Of a stretch of 64,000 nucleotides of DNA, positions 40,880 to 52,460 are shown one piece after another. Origin of the DNA: Atopsyche davidsoni (Eukaryota > Arthropoda > Insecta > Trichoptera > Hydrobiosidae); assembly GCA_022113835.1 (NCBI GenBank), contig JAILWY010000021.1, positions 7,688,001 through 7,752,000 on the forward strand, read 5' to 3'. Below the pieces are notes generated by a model, which was given only the letters and a program-made list of their open reading frames with translations, did not search any database and was not told the origin of the DNA. Each line of letters begins with the position of its first letter. Position 1 is the first letter of the stretch. Made by a program: the position numbers and the translations under genes.

Positions 40880-42080
40880 TAATATATCATTACAATGATA
40901 ATAAGCTGAAGATTCTGAATCTATAGATACAGAAAAAAATGATTCTGATTCACAGAAATCCGGAGTAGCAAATGGGTGGTCTTTTTCTATGATATCCTGC
41001 TATTTGTAAACAGCAGCCTTAAAAGCTAGGGACGCAGAAAAACCAGAATTTAGAAGGGCAGTGAACCATACCACTCTTTGTATACGCTAAAATAATCACG
41101 TATCTATTGAATGATAAAAATATTCCAAAAAAACGAAATATACTGATGGCTTATAGAGTTTTAATCTTAATGAAGTTGAGCAGGACACATAGAAAGGTGG
41201 GTAATCTAAAAAGCCACGACAATGATTTATAGTGGATTTTCTACAAAACTGTGACTGGGTAAAATTGGATAAAAACGTACTGATCTAGGATAGAATACTG
41301 TGGAAGTTGTTGGGTTAGATTAGTTTATATTTGTGGTCAAATCATCGCGATGCGTCATTGTGTCGATTCAATACTTTGTAATGTCAAGAGCTCAAAAAGT
41401 GCGGCAAGCATTTAGATCAGAATTCCTCTCAACGTCTCATGTTTCGATCAGTTCTAGGAAAGATAATTATATATCATCAAATGTTTATATTGACTATAGT
41501 TTTCAGAAACAGAGCCTTGGTAAAAATATAGGGATTTAATTCAACTTCCGGTCTGGCAGAGCTTGAAGGAAACTGCAGTAAAAGCTGGCACTGCTCACAA
41601 ATCTATATCCACTCTAATATGTGCCAAATCGTATGCTTACGAATATATATTAAACTTGAACCCGATAGCGACCATTAGCACCTAGCAAAGAATTATGATA
41701 TTATACACATTTTTTACAGTGTTTAAAATAAAAATATAGTCAAAAAATAAATCTTAAACTGCAGCTATATACTGGAATCATGTACGTTTTGCTAATGATA
41801 ATGATTGATGCCAAACGGTTCACAAATTTCATAAATATGCAAAACTGAATACATCAGATGACTGTAGTGCATTTAGCATATAATATTCAAGGCAAGTGTT
41901 GCCGTTTACCGTGTGGAATTCACGCAATTACTGCGGTCATCTGGCCAGACCCGAGTGCGTAATATCTCGCTCGGATAGCATCTCCGCCAGATCGGCTGGA
42001 TGGTCCACACTTTCTTCTGCGGCATGAAACATGATAATGCATGCACATATTAATTTCGATGGAGCTCACGCTAACGTGTC
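39718..42080. other. AT-rich stretch with two GC-rich patches
   Basis: No gene recognised. GC-rich patches lie at 39.72-39.97 kb (continuing from the minisatellite) and 40.40-40.57 kb; both are possible regulatory islands. An AT microsatellite is at 40847. Confidence 0.6.
40847..40873. repeat. (TA)n microsatellite
   Basis: Twenty-seven bases of alternating T and A. Confidence 0.95.
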
Positions 42081-42120
42081 CATCACGCGCGATCACGCCC
42101 GATCACGCCCGATCACGCCC
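42081..42120. repeat. 10-bp tandem repeat, GATCACGCCC x3 plus one variant
   Basis: Three identical GATCACGCCC units at 42091-42120, preceded by CATCACGCGC. It lies in a GC-rich patch extending to about 42240. The ATCACGCC core also occurs, reversed, in the 25-bp repeat at 21.8 kb. Confidence 0.9.
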
Positions 42121-42317
42121 GCGGCCCGGTCACGGCAGAGCGCGGTCCGGGGGTCGCGCCGGCCGCGGCACGCATGTTTGGAGCACCTGGCCGGACCGCA
42201 TGGCCCGCCTTCTGGCTACTTTGTATCACACCAGCACGACAGAAGACGCGACTATGTAACCTTCAAATGGTTGTCTACCAATATTAGGCGTTTTAAATAA
42301 TTTGTATCGAGCCCTCT

Positions 42318-42668
42318 TATAGAGTGTCCCAAAAATTAACGCAAGATTTGAATTTGTCGCCATTTTTGCAGTAAAGTTTTGGGAACACTTAAAAAAAACA
42401 ATTTGACAGCTGACAGTTTAGGGTTAGTAAAAAAGGAGCGTTACACGATATAACAACGTGTCTTCATTATTGAACAAAAAATAATGAAAGCTTGGCAGCC
42501 GCAGATCGAAAATTTCATACAAAATATGGTCGGAATAATGTTTTAACTCCATTTTTACTAACCCTAAATTGTCAGCTGTCGAATTGTTTTTTTTTAAGTG
42601 TTCCCAAAACTTTACTGCGACAATGGCAACAAATTCAAATCTTGCGTTAATTTTGGGACACCTATATA
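42318..42668. mobile_element. foldback MITE with about 112-bp terminal inverted repeats
   Basis: Arms run from GTGTCCCAAAAATTAACGCA at 42324 to about 42436, and from about 42549 to the complementary GGGACAC ending at 42661; flanks read TATAGA and CTATATA, so TATAG may be part of the ends or a duplicated target. The arms differ at a few positions. The central 110 bases still translate, across one stop and one frameshift, into a piece resembling the N-terminal DNA-binding region of a Tc1/mariner-type transposase (QRVFIIEQ, then NNESLAA, then RKFHTKYGRN). So this is a deletion derivative of an autonomous DNA transposon. Confidence 0.85.
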
Positions 42669-43284
42669 AAGATTTAGTGCATACAATATTTGTTTTATCG
42701 TGATTTAAAACGCTATATTTATCAAGTTATTAACAACCAGTTTTTACTACAAAAAAAAAACGGAGGAAATTCGCGTACTATCCGTTTAAATTATCAAATA
42801 TTTTATTCTTTGAGCGCATAACAAGTAAACTAGTTGATTTATGATTAATCCGTATAAATGCAATTAGATACAGATTTCTAATACTTCTAAGGTGACAAAT
42901 AAGCAATGTATAATAAGTATGTGAAAACTGGTAAGTAAAAATGTTGCTTCAAACTCTTGGAGTTAAATGGGCAGTAAAAACGCTAAATACCACAGTCAGA
43001 TCCGAGACGTCTAGCTAACAAAAAGTATTATAACATTTTTTTTTATATTAATAAAAAAAATATTCAAAGGTACCAAAGGGCTTTATCTCCGAAATACTTA
43101 GCGGCGATATTCGGCCTTAGCATTTTAACTTATGACAGAGAGGAGATAAATTGTCCAAATCTCGGCAGCCGAAGGTTGCGCGTTGTTGCAATGCTATTCA
43201 TGGGCCCGTCGCAGGCAAGGGCTCGCGCTGAGGTCGCCGCCGACCAGGGCTCGAGCGACTTAGGAATTAGTGTTAATCATATGG
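42662..43284. other. AT-rich stretch with a short GC-rich patch
   Basis: No gene. A CpG-rich patch lies at about 43140-43260. Confidence 0.6.
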
Positions 43285-43467
43285 AAAATGAGTAACTTTG
43301 GTTAAGAATCTAATCGACTGGAAACAGGTTGATTCTTAAGGCAATCGAAGTGCGTGAGTTTTGATTGTAGGCAAAATGAGTAACATCGGTTGAGAGTTTA
43401 GCGACTAGAAACAGGTTGGTTCTTAAAGCAGTTGAAATACGTGGGCTTTGAATATATATAAAATGAG
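43285..43467. repeat. two-copy tandem repeat, period 87-88 bp
   Basis: AAAATGAGTAAC starts at 43285 and 43373, and AAAATGAGTAC at 43460. The two full copies share GACTGGAAACAGGTTGATTC-type cores with about one change in five bases. It lies 170 bases downstream of foxo exon 2 in the presumed intron 2. Confidence 0.85.
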
Positions 43468-43638
43468 TACTTTGCTCCAGCTTTTTCATGCTTTGAAAAA
43501 TCCAGAATCCGACAGCAAATATTATTGTTTGTGAGCGATTTCATATTTCAAGGACTTCTTGAGGCTTATGGGTGATTTCGTCCACAGTACGCACTATTTA
43601 TAAATGAATAAAAATTTAAGCATGCGGGTTGTTCTTAC

Positions 43639-43859
43639 CTTCCATCCAGCGGAGGAGTTGCTGTCACCCTTGTCCTTGAAGTACGGCACGTTCTGCACCA
43701 TCCACTCGTAGATCTGCGACAAGGTCAGCCGGCTGTCCTGGGAGGAGGTGATGGCCTGGGTGATGAGGTCCGCGTACGACAGGTTCCCCCAGGCGTTCCT
43801 GCGCGAAGAGTTTTTCTTGGCCGCAGCCACCGACGCGGGAGAAGGAATAGCAATACCAC
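43639..43859 (-). CDS. foxo: FoxO transcription factor, second coding exon (first part of forkhead domain)
   Basis: This exon supplies two bases of codon 78 and residues 79-151. The acceptor is TTTCATTCTTTCCAG at 43860-43874, and the donor GTAAGAAC follows the final AAG codon, leaving phase 0. After a short linker ([10 protein letters not shown]) comes [18 protein letters not shown], the start of the forkhead winged-helix domain, then [17 protein letters not shown] and [11 protein letters not shown], all diagnostic of FoxO rather than other forkhead classes (the [10 protein letters not shown] insertion). The intron falls immediately before where the family has the recognition helix 3, so that helix, the wing, the NLS and the remaining two AKT sites must come from exons outside what I could find. 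The fit of phases with exon 1 is exact. The coding frame has no defects. Confidence 0.95.
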
Positions 43860-44257
43860 CTGGAAAGAATGAAACACAATTAATATGTTTTAAAAACTTC
43901 TTAGCCGAGTTTGCCACACCGCTGTGAGCGCTAGAAACTTTCGTGAACGCAAGCATCGCTCCGGCGTGATGCGTTTTTTTAGGAGATCTAGTTGAATTTA
44001 ATAGGAATTCAGGAGGAATAAATATTTACAACAAAGAGTCTATACAATATTCAAAAAAAAAATCCGCAAGAAAAAAAGGGAATAAGCCAAAAAATTCAAG
44101 CGGATAGCAGTTGTGTCCGGTTTAGTCTGTCTCTGGCATTCGCATTTTTATTATGTATGCTTAGTGATTATGATGGGGAGTTTGAAGACGTTTCTAATTT
44201 CGCGAATAGAGTCAAATCTCTATTCTCGGTTGAGACTAATTAGGATCCCGGTCGAAA

Positions 44258-44494
44258 ATGTCTGTCATTCTTACGGTTTTTAAATACTTAAAAGAAGACT
44301 TGGGCGCACGTGCCAACATTCTGGATTTAACAGCATTGCTACAAGTTGCTATGAGATTTCGGACCTCGGAGACGCAACTTTACAGAAAAGCTGTGATTAT
44401 TTTTAATAGCCGACTACCTGTTCGTCTGAGTCGCATGGGGTCTCCCTTTAAAAATCATTTTACCGAATGCTCCTTACTACCGCATATGGGTTAA
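44258..44494 (+). other. 78-codon open frame, unidentified
   Basis: Runs from ATG (AAAATGTCT) to TAA. Composition is protein-like (LKEDLGARANILDLTALLQV), but no motif is recognisable and no splice or promoter signals stand out. Could be a transposase or retroelement scrap, or chance. Confidence 0.15.
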
Positions 44495-46519
44495 GAACTT
44501 GAGTACAATTTAACTCAAAATACAGTGTGGGTTGGGAATTTGAAGTTTATTTTTTTAATTAAAAATGATGAATTAAAAAAATGTCAAACAAATACAGCCA
44601 TCACTGTTCTATCTCATCAAAACTGTTAATCTCTTTCGGCTTGCGACCATACCGTCTTTTAGACATTCAAAAATAGGGTTTAAGTAAAATGTATTTTAGT
44701 GACGTCATAAACTGTTTAATTTTATGATTTGACAGCATTTACGTTTGGACAGCTGTAAAATCTCAAAATAAAAGCGGACTATGTCGATATTATGACGTCA
44801 ATACTTATTATCAGCTTAATTTATCGACTCTGCATTAGACGGTTTATATCGGACACAGTTTCTTGCTAAAACGAATGTTGGTGAACTTGATAATATAATA
44901 GACAGTTTTGCATTTTGTGATTCAAGAATATCTAGCCATGGGCAGCTGTAAACTATAAAATAAGAAATAGTATAAAACAACATTGTAACCATGCCGTGCT
45001 TATAACTAGATTAGAGGACGACTCTGCATAAAGAGTAGGACAGCTTATTCACTTTTTTTTATTCAGACTATCATAGTTTGGGTACAAAACCTTTTTATTT
45101 TATATTCACCGATAAAGCTGGCGCCTTTCATACTATTTACCATAGTCCTTTGTCATCGAGCACTTTATTGTTATTTATAAAGTGCTATTTTATTACGAGT
45201 CATATTGTAATTGTATAATCAGTATTATTAATACATATTCAATAATAAAACCAAGAAACATGTCAATGCAAGTATCAAGTCCATTTAGTATAACCACACA
45301 CAAATGTATCAACTTATAAAAGTACATTTATAATGCACAGCTTCCTACAATGGATGTATGCATTTATATGTTTATGAATAGCTACGCATTTAACACCTCC
45401 TTGTATTCATTATAACTATGTTAATCTATAAAACATAATAAGCGTTAGTCACGCGGCAAGGATGTAAGTTTGCTTAAAAGCAATCAAAGGATTATTAATT
45501 GATACATTCCATATCATTTTGTTTAAAAATATGATTTCGACAAAATACACGATAAAATAAAAAAACAGTGTGTTTTAGCTGACTGTGTGTATTTATATAT
45601 CTGGTGGTTTTATGTTGAATGATGACTGATTCCAATGTTTTTTCAAGAATAAAACATCAAGAACAACATCTAAAATAATAATTCATAAAATAAATTAAAA
45701 CGAGGGGCAATTCATATTTGGTAAAATAATAATGAGTACGATATCGGTTTTTTAAAATTCATTCAGTACAAGGAGTGTTTAATGGTTCCCATAAGATAAC
45801 TAGCAGCTCTCAAAGACCACAAAACATACTTAAACGAAGATTATTCTTTTATCGACAAGAACAAAATACTACGAAGCGCTCATGTTAGGTGGAGGAATTA
45901 ATTTGAGATACAAAGTTCATAAAGAGAATTTTGATCAAAGCATGACCCCATCGTAAGATTTTGGGACAGGTGCTTTGAAGCGAGTGAAGTACATATGCTT
46001 AAAATGCTCATGACGTCTTTTAAACAATCCTTTTAGACAAATGTAGAGCATATACGAAATCATCTGCTTTTCGCGGAATAAAAATATAGCATCGGCACAA
46101 CTCAGTGTCTATCAAGACTTACTGTCGGTCAAAGCACTTAATCAATAATTGATTCAATTTTGTCAATTGATAAGAAACTATTTTGTGGATGATTGATGAA
46201 TAATCACACCAACAAGATGAGCGCCACGAGTATTTTTTTATTTGATCACCAAGGCGGGTTTCTTTGGACGCTTAAGCCTTTTTTCAGGAAGATCGACACG
46301 AGCGAGTGACATTATAATTACATTGATGAATATTCATGGTTTGTAATGAGAACAAGTGATATTCCAAAGATGCGGTCATTAGTTTTTATACGGTGATTTA
46401 TATTGTTATAAAATATTGTACAAAAATTACAGACCCCGCCTAACCAAGTCTCCATTTTTTCAAATTTAAAATTAATGTGTATGCAATATGTTTAAAAAAA
46501 ATTTGTCATATTTCAACTG

Positions 46520-46800
46520 GCCCACGACGAGGCGAGCCGCAGGGCCGCGCGGGCAGGCCGGCAAGAGGAATTTCTAAAATTCTATCGGATCACGACTCGC
46601 ACTTCATTATTTTTTATACTTCCGCGTGAAGCGACGGCGACCGAAAGCTGTCGGTGGGCGAGATTTATCGGACGTCCATTATCGCCGGCGATTTTCAACC
46701 CGCCGACCGATCTCTCAATGGCAATCCAATATGTCCGGCACAACGCAAAGTGAAGCTGTCTCCGGTTTTTATTTCAGCGGTCGTAACGACACACAAGCCT
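46520..46800. promoter_or_regulatory. GC-rich island in foxo intron 1
   Basis: About 280 bases of high CpG with no coding frame I can support. Candidate regulatory element only by composition and position. Confidence 0.3.
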
Positions 46801-48339
46801 GAGACCACGGCTTGCCTTGGCTTTATATAATTCGTAAAAGAAAAACATAAAGCCAAATATGTAAGAAACTACTAACAATTCATAAACGTTTTGTCAACTT
46901 TTGTCCCAGTGATATTCTCAAAATGGTGCGCTTTGACGACGTACACTACATAAAATTCAAACAGTTCAGTAAAAGTTGTTTTGCCTAGTTCTTCCAAAGC
47001 AATAAGTGAAACCAAAATCAACTTTATTTCTATCTTAGAAACCGGTGTAAAATATACTTGTTAGTTTTTTTTATGTTAATCCAAATTACTGATTTGATTA
47101 ATTCGTTCTATGGTTACAAATACTATCAAATTTTAATATGCATTTACGAAACTAACTAAAATATATTGACAAAATATGAGTCACTCCAAGTAAGTCAACT
47201 GGCTTGAAACGTCGGAGGAATGAAAACCTCAAATCAACTCAATAAAACTATATGTGAAAAAAAATATATTTCAAGTTTTTTTTTGTTAATTTACAATAGT
47301 TGTTAGGGCTATGCTGACAATACGGAATGTGGCTATCCCCTTGTTCTGCGCGTAGGTTGCGGGGGTTACAGCATGTGGCTTATGCGATAGCGTACACGGA
47401 TTTCTCATTTTTCGATATTGAGTTTGTGTAGGGAAAAATAATATATGTAAAAAAAAACCTCAGAGGAGGTTGGCGACCATTTCACTGACCATGTACTCGT
47501 CCTGATTCAGTGTTCATAGTTTTCTATGGGGGAAATAGTGTAGTGTGTAGTGGGTCCCCGAGTCCTTCTACACCTGTAAACTGTATATGTTTAAAATGTG
47601 AATTTATAGAATATTTGGTACTGAGCATGGGTTATTGATAACAACTTGACGCTGCTGACTCCCGTGAAACCAGCAGTGCGGAGAATAAAGAGATATCCAA
47701 TGGCTGTGGGTTCGGTCGCCATCACTCGTAGATCATCAGCCGGAGGCCGGAGAGCGACGCTACGCGGAGCGGAGGCCTCCGCGCGAGTTAAGGCCGTGAC
47801 CTCGGCGGAGTGCGCGGTGCGTGCAGTTGACACAGTGTGGCGAGCTTACGCACCACAGCTGTTATAATACTCACCAAACGAATACCAACAGCCAAACGGC
47901 TAGGCGATCACGAGCCATTTTAATGATGCGCGCTTCTACCTCCCAAGAACATCCGCAGATTCTACCCGCAATCTCCCAGCCATTCGGCTATTGATATTTT
48001 CGTGTCTTTCGTTAAAATATTCATATCGAGTAATATTGTGAGAACGCCACTAATCTGAATCAAATACGAGTAAAGCAATTTGAGATCCGCCGATGATAAG
48101 TATCAATGCCCTAAATTTACTACTTGGGAAATGCAAATGTTAAGGACGTGGTAGAAATCGAAAAGTGTGTAGTCTCGTGGCGACCGCCTTTATATAGTAG
48201 TGTTGAGGAAATATTAGTAAAAATTATTAGTGAAATCGGGGTATGTTAAAGTGGCCTTAGCGACTCTGGCCGCGGTCCAGTCGGTTTATTACAAAATGTT
48301 TTGCACTAATCCAGCTTTTTGTAAACGATTTGTCTCAGG

Positions 48340-48612
48340 ATGATTTAATCAAAAATAGGAATGTGTGACGAAGGCCTTTGCCCATTAAGGGTCCTGCTGG
48401 CGCATATCAAAACTTGAAAACGTACGATTGAAGGCATTTTAGCAGAACGATCGTGATAGCGTGGATGTGAAATAGGCCTCTGCAAGTCCAACCGGGCTGT
48501 TTGGAGTAATATTTTAATATTCGAAGTTTGCAGAGGGCCACAGTGGAGGACGCATTGGCAGAATAATCGGCGAAATCGGGATGTGTGAAAGAGGCCTTTG
48601 CTTCGCCCGGCC
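48340..48612. repeat. degenerate tandem repeat ending in LINE-tail-like motif
   Basis: Three diverged copies of a segment ending in GGATGTGTGAAAGAGGCCTT-like sequence begin this motif at 48359, 48463 and 48579, spaced 104 and 116 bases. The first continues TTTGCCCATTAAGG. This is close to the AGAGGCCTTTGCCCAGCAGT tail that closes many non-LTR retrotransposons in Lepidoptera. Either an array of LINE tails or a satellite derived from one. Confidence 0.6.
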
Positions 48613-51529
48613 GGCGGCGAGATGCTATACAAGGCCGCGAGTCGCGGGCGGCCTTGCGAACACTTTCGGTACGAGCGCTCGCGGGCCGCGCCGAGACCTC
48701 AAGCGGCGCGGCCGCCGATACAGGCGAATTGCTGACTAGGGATGGGCCGACACTCGATCTGGATACTCACGCCCGAGTACTGTCGAACACGACACGCTAC
48801 TGCACAACGCGTTATTTCTTTAAAATATTACTAAAATAAAATCATTTGCTAAGGCCACGTGACGTTTTTAATTGCTGGGTAATGAAATCGGTGTTTCAGA
48901 ACTCGAGTGTCAATGTTGTATCGGAGCGAATGTTACAGATAACGACACTTAGTAGACCAGTTTAGATACTATTAGCATTTACTATTTATCAGTGGCATGC
49001 AGTATATTCAAGCAATAAAGCACTAAATGCCAATTATATCAATTTTATTTATAATTTAACAACTGTAGCATTTTACTAATTTGTTTTTCGTACGAATGAT
49101 ATAATTACAAGGAAAACCAACAAGATATTATATACAGTGATGCCATTTTATTAAAAATAATATTACTAAGTATGTTTTTATTATTTTCTGTTTCTACATA
49201 ATTTTAATAATTTAAAATATGTATGCCTATTCCTATTCGTTAACATAATTTAGAACTCGAAATATATTTTTCTAGGATGTTCTAGTAAACTTGCTGAAGT
49301 GAAAACAAGCTGAATTTTATTTTAAACAAATATATTTTTTTGTGATTTATAAAAAAATATCGATTAATAATAAATATCGATACCGAGTCAACACTACGCT
49401 ATCGCCCATCACTACTGCGGGCCGCTTATCACTCCTCCACTCGGCGCGCCTCGTGGTGCCGATATTTGCACTTCGACTCCGGCGCTCGCCGCCATCGTCC
49501 AAAAACCCGGGCAGACCACCAGCGGCTGCTCCTCCGTTACACCACTGGGGACCACGTAGATTACGATATGCCAACACATCACGCTATCTTATCTCGGCCT
49601 TATCTTGATCAGAAGCCCCGTATCACTTGTAAGATTGCTTCCAGGATTACCGTACTCTGCTTGTCTCTATACTTAAGATAATGCACAGTTTAAAAGAATT
49701 GATGTTTAGTATTGATAGCGAATGGTAAATATATACTTAAATAGCTGGCCATCTTTAGAGATAATCCGTTTCCGTAAACATTTGGATATCTCGCCCAAAT
49801 TTGACACCATAATGTTCGATTTGATAAAGGAGAGAGCGGCACAATTAAGATGTTTTGTATCCCATCTAAATTATATTTTATAACTAGAAAAAAGTTATCT
49901 TACGATAGTAAACGTTAATGTTGTTACTCAATTGCAACATCAATTAGTTTATTTTGCATCTTACCATGCACCACACCTAAGATATATCTGCATGTGATAT
50001 AATTGTCAGTAGCTAGATATTTTAAATGATTAGTTTATATAACCCTGGTTCGTTGATTGCAGAAAATCTTACATTGTTTTAGTGCAATGGATCCAAGATA
50101 TTATCAAATTATGTCATTATTTTTTTATGTAACAATACAAGCTAATTGTATATCCCTAAATTTAAATCCGAAAAATCACAATACTTGTATTTGTCGTGTG
50201 AGTTAACAATTATTAATCATGCGGAATACTTAAGAATGATCAAAAATGTACAAATGTTTTTTTTTAATAACCAGTTTGTGATTTTTTTATTACAGATTTA
50301 ATACAGTATTGGTTCAACTATCAATATAAATATATATATGCTTTGATTAAAAATATTTTTAAAAAAAAAAAAATTGCTTTGAATTGTTTTATAGCTGTAT
50401 TAAAAATGCATCTGCGTTAGCTTTAAAATTTATCAAAAATGTTAAACGTTACAGTTTTCGTAAATATTATTACTCATGACATGATAAAATACTAATTAGA
50501 GTCAAAGTTCTTTATTTTCTACTACCGTCAGTTCGATAGCACAAGGCTTCAGATATTACTAGATAGTCTTTTGTAAGGAGCTCCCGCTACCCTTACATAA
50601 ATATCAATACACAAGTCATTCATGATTAACAGGTAGCACGCATTATTATTGAGTTTATGTCATCATTACTGCCCGTTTATAATAAAGAGTTTAAATACCT
50701 TTTGTGGGTGAGTGGAATTTCAATTTAATGAGCCTTTATAGTGTTAACCTACTAAGTGAGCATGCATTATACAGAGTAATAACCTGATAACAACTAAACT
50801 GCAGTGCATTGCAGACATGGTTAAACAGTGTTGCATTTGCAATGAATCATACAATATAGTGCAAGTAAGCCATGACTAAGCCAACAATATGATTTTGGGT
50901 TAACGTTTCATTCTTTTAAAATTTGCGAATTCGAATAAAGTATTTTAAACTCATCGATAATCAATGGTAATATATTCTAACAAGATAAAATTCTGCATTT
51001 TGTACTTTTAAGTTTTTATGTGAGATAATATTGATTTAAGTTCAAGTTCACCGGTCACATACGCATTAAACAATTATAACTACAGGTCAGTTACCGATAC
51101 AATAAGGTTTCGTGGATTAAACGCAGATTTGTTAAGTATTCAATAACCACCCGCGGTCAAGTTAACCTTAGTAACAAGTGCGGAGACCAAGCAATATATT
51201 ATTTGTGTTATTTTTTTTATCACAAATAGGTTAGCAAAAATTTGTCCAAATGTATTTAATATTTCAAATCAAATATTTTATACCATGAGTACAAACGCAA
51301 TTCTATTTATACTCTCGGGATCGAATACTCGAAACACTAAAAACACAAGCACATTTCTAATGTGTTAAAATAACAAATTTGCTGAACAAAAATATTTTTG
51401 AATTACGCTTTTGCATTTCGAGGCTTAAGTCAGAGTTTTTTTTTTTTAGTACGGCTTGTACGCTGGCGATGTTACAAAGTCTGACCTCATTTGGGCAGAA
51501 AGATCGAGTACTACAAATTAAACCGGGCC

Positions 51530-51785
51530 GCCGCGGATAAGCGATTCGGCGAGTGCAGTGCGGCGCTCGCGGCAGAGCCCGGCGCGGCCGCGGAAGAGCC
51601 TCGGGGTCGCCTTGGCCGTGAGCGCGAGCGGGACGGCGCGAGACGAGCGCGAGTGTCTAATTGTCGAGTGGCACTCCGCAGGTATTATTACCTGTGCAAA
51701 AAATACGCGAGAAAAAATCCCACGAGTCACGTGGCCCGCGCCCGAGCCGGCGGCGCCGCGCAGATGCCCGCTGAAGTCGTATGCC
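51530..51785. promoter_or_regulatory. CpG-rich island in foxo intron 1
   Basis: About 250 bases of high CpG density with sharp edges. Contains a CAGGTA-TTAT-TACCTG palindrome near 51679 and a GTCACGTGGC E box near 51727. Open frames on both strands are composition artefacts. Could be an enhancer or an alternative promoter; not proven. Confidence 0.35.
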
Positions 51786-51839
51786 AATTTTTTTGACAGC
51801 CGCGAGAGGAAATAATTGCGCACGTCGGATGTGAGGTGG

Positions 51840-51863
51840 TTTTTTTTTTTTTTTTTTTTTTTT
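51840..51863. repeat. poly-T run (24 T)
   Basis: Twenty-four consecutive T on the plus strand. Confidence 0.95.
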
Positions 51864-51992
51864 GTTCACGTTGCGTAGGTCTGTTCTGCTGGAAGAAATC
51901 CACATTGGATGCGATAGACGTTTTTAAGCGATATAGTTAGTATTGTTGCAACAAATCGCTTGTGGTAACTCTGTATTTTGTAGCACTCAACT

Positions 51993-52179
51993 AATATTTT
52001 GAATAAAAATACTTGAGTGATTTTCCACATTTTTGTTTTTATTAGTGACCGGTTTCGCCAACCTTTCACGTTGGCATTATCAAACAGAGTGATAATGCCA
52101 ACGTGAAAGGTTGGCGAAACCGGTCACTAATAAAAACAAAAATGTGGAAAATCACTCAAGTATTTTTATTCAAAATATT
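51993..52179. repeat. near-perfect palindrome, 90-bp arms with 7-base loop
   Basis: Positions 51993-52082 and 52090-52179 are reverse complements of each other, with AACAGAG (52083-52089) between. Each arm contains the core GGCGAAACCGGTCAC, preceded by a GCCAAC...GTTGGC hairpin. That layout resembles the hammerhead-ribozyme-like motif of Penelope-type retroelement terminal repeats, but the CUGANGA core is degenerate (GTGATAA). Sequence identity of the arms suggests recent formation or conversion. The motif assignment is tentative; the inverted repeat itself is certain. Confidence 0.9.
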
Positions 52180-52460
52180 AAAATGGAATTCCACCAAGTA
52201 CTCTCTGTCAAAAATATTGAATTTCTGCACTCAACTAACTCAACTCAATAACGAACATAGAGAAATCCATATACTACCGCCTAAGCCACATGTTATAAGT
52301 CTTACAAGCTGCGCCAGGATCGGGACACAGCCATAAACTGTATTGTAAGCATAACCCTAACAACTGTTGCAATTGTAAAATATCATATATTTCGGACAAT
52401 TTTAAAAAAATGCTTCTCCTTGTTTCCAATTTTTAATAATTATTCCTTTCGGACGAATAA

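Larger units (their letters stand above)
1..43638 (-). other. foxo: presumed start of foxo intron 2 (downstream end not in window)
   Basis: Begins with the donor GTAAGAAC after exon 2. I looked on the minus strand for an exon coding the forkhead recognition helix and the WW motif of the wing, and found none, so the third coding exon is inferred to lie beyond position 1. If so the intron exceeds 43 kb. The absence is by eye only; a short exon could have been missed. Confidence 0.6.

Noticed and set aside
1..43638. Missing foxo exon 3 with the recognition helix
   Set aside because: Searched by eye for minus-strand RHNLSLH and SSWWM coding sequence in the GC-richer blocks without success; not claimed in the window.
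47186..47225. GAAACGTCGGAG as a third hammerhead-like motif
   Set aside because: The upstream core and stem II could not be matched; only the GAAACGTC part is shared.
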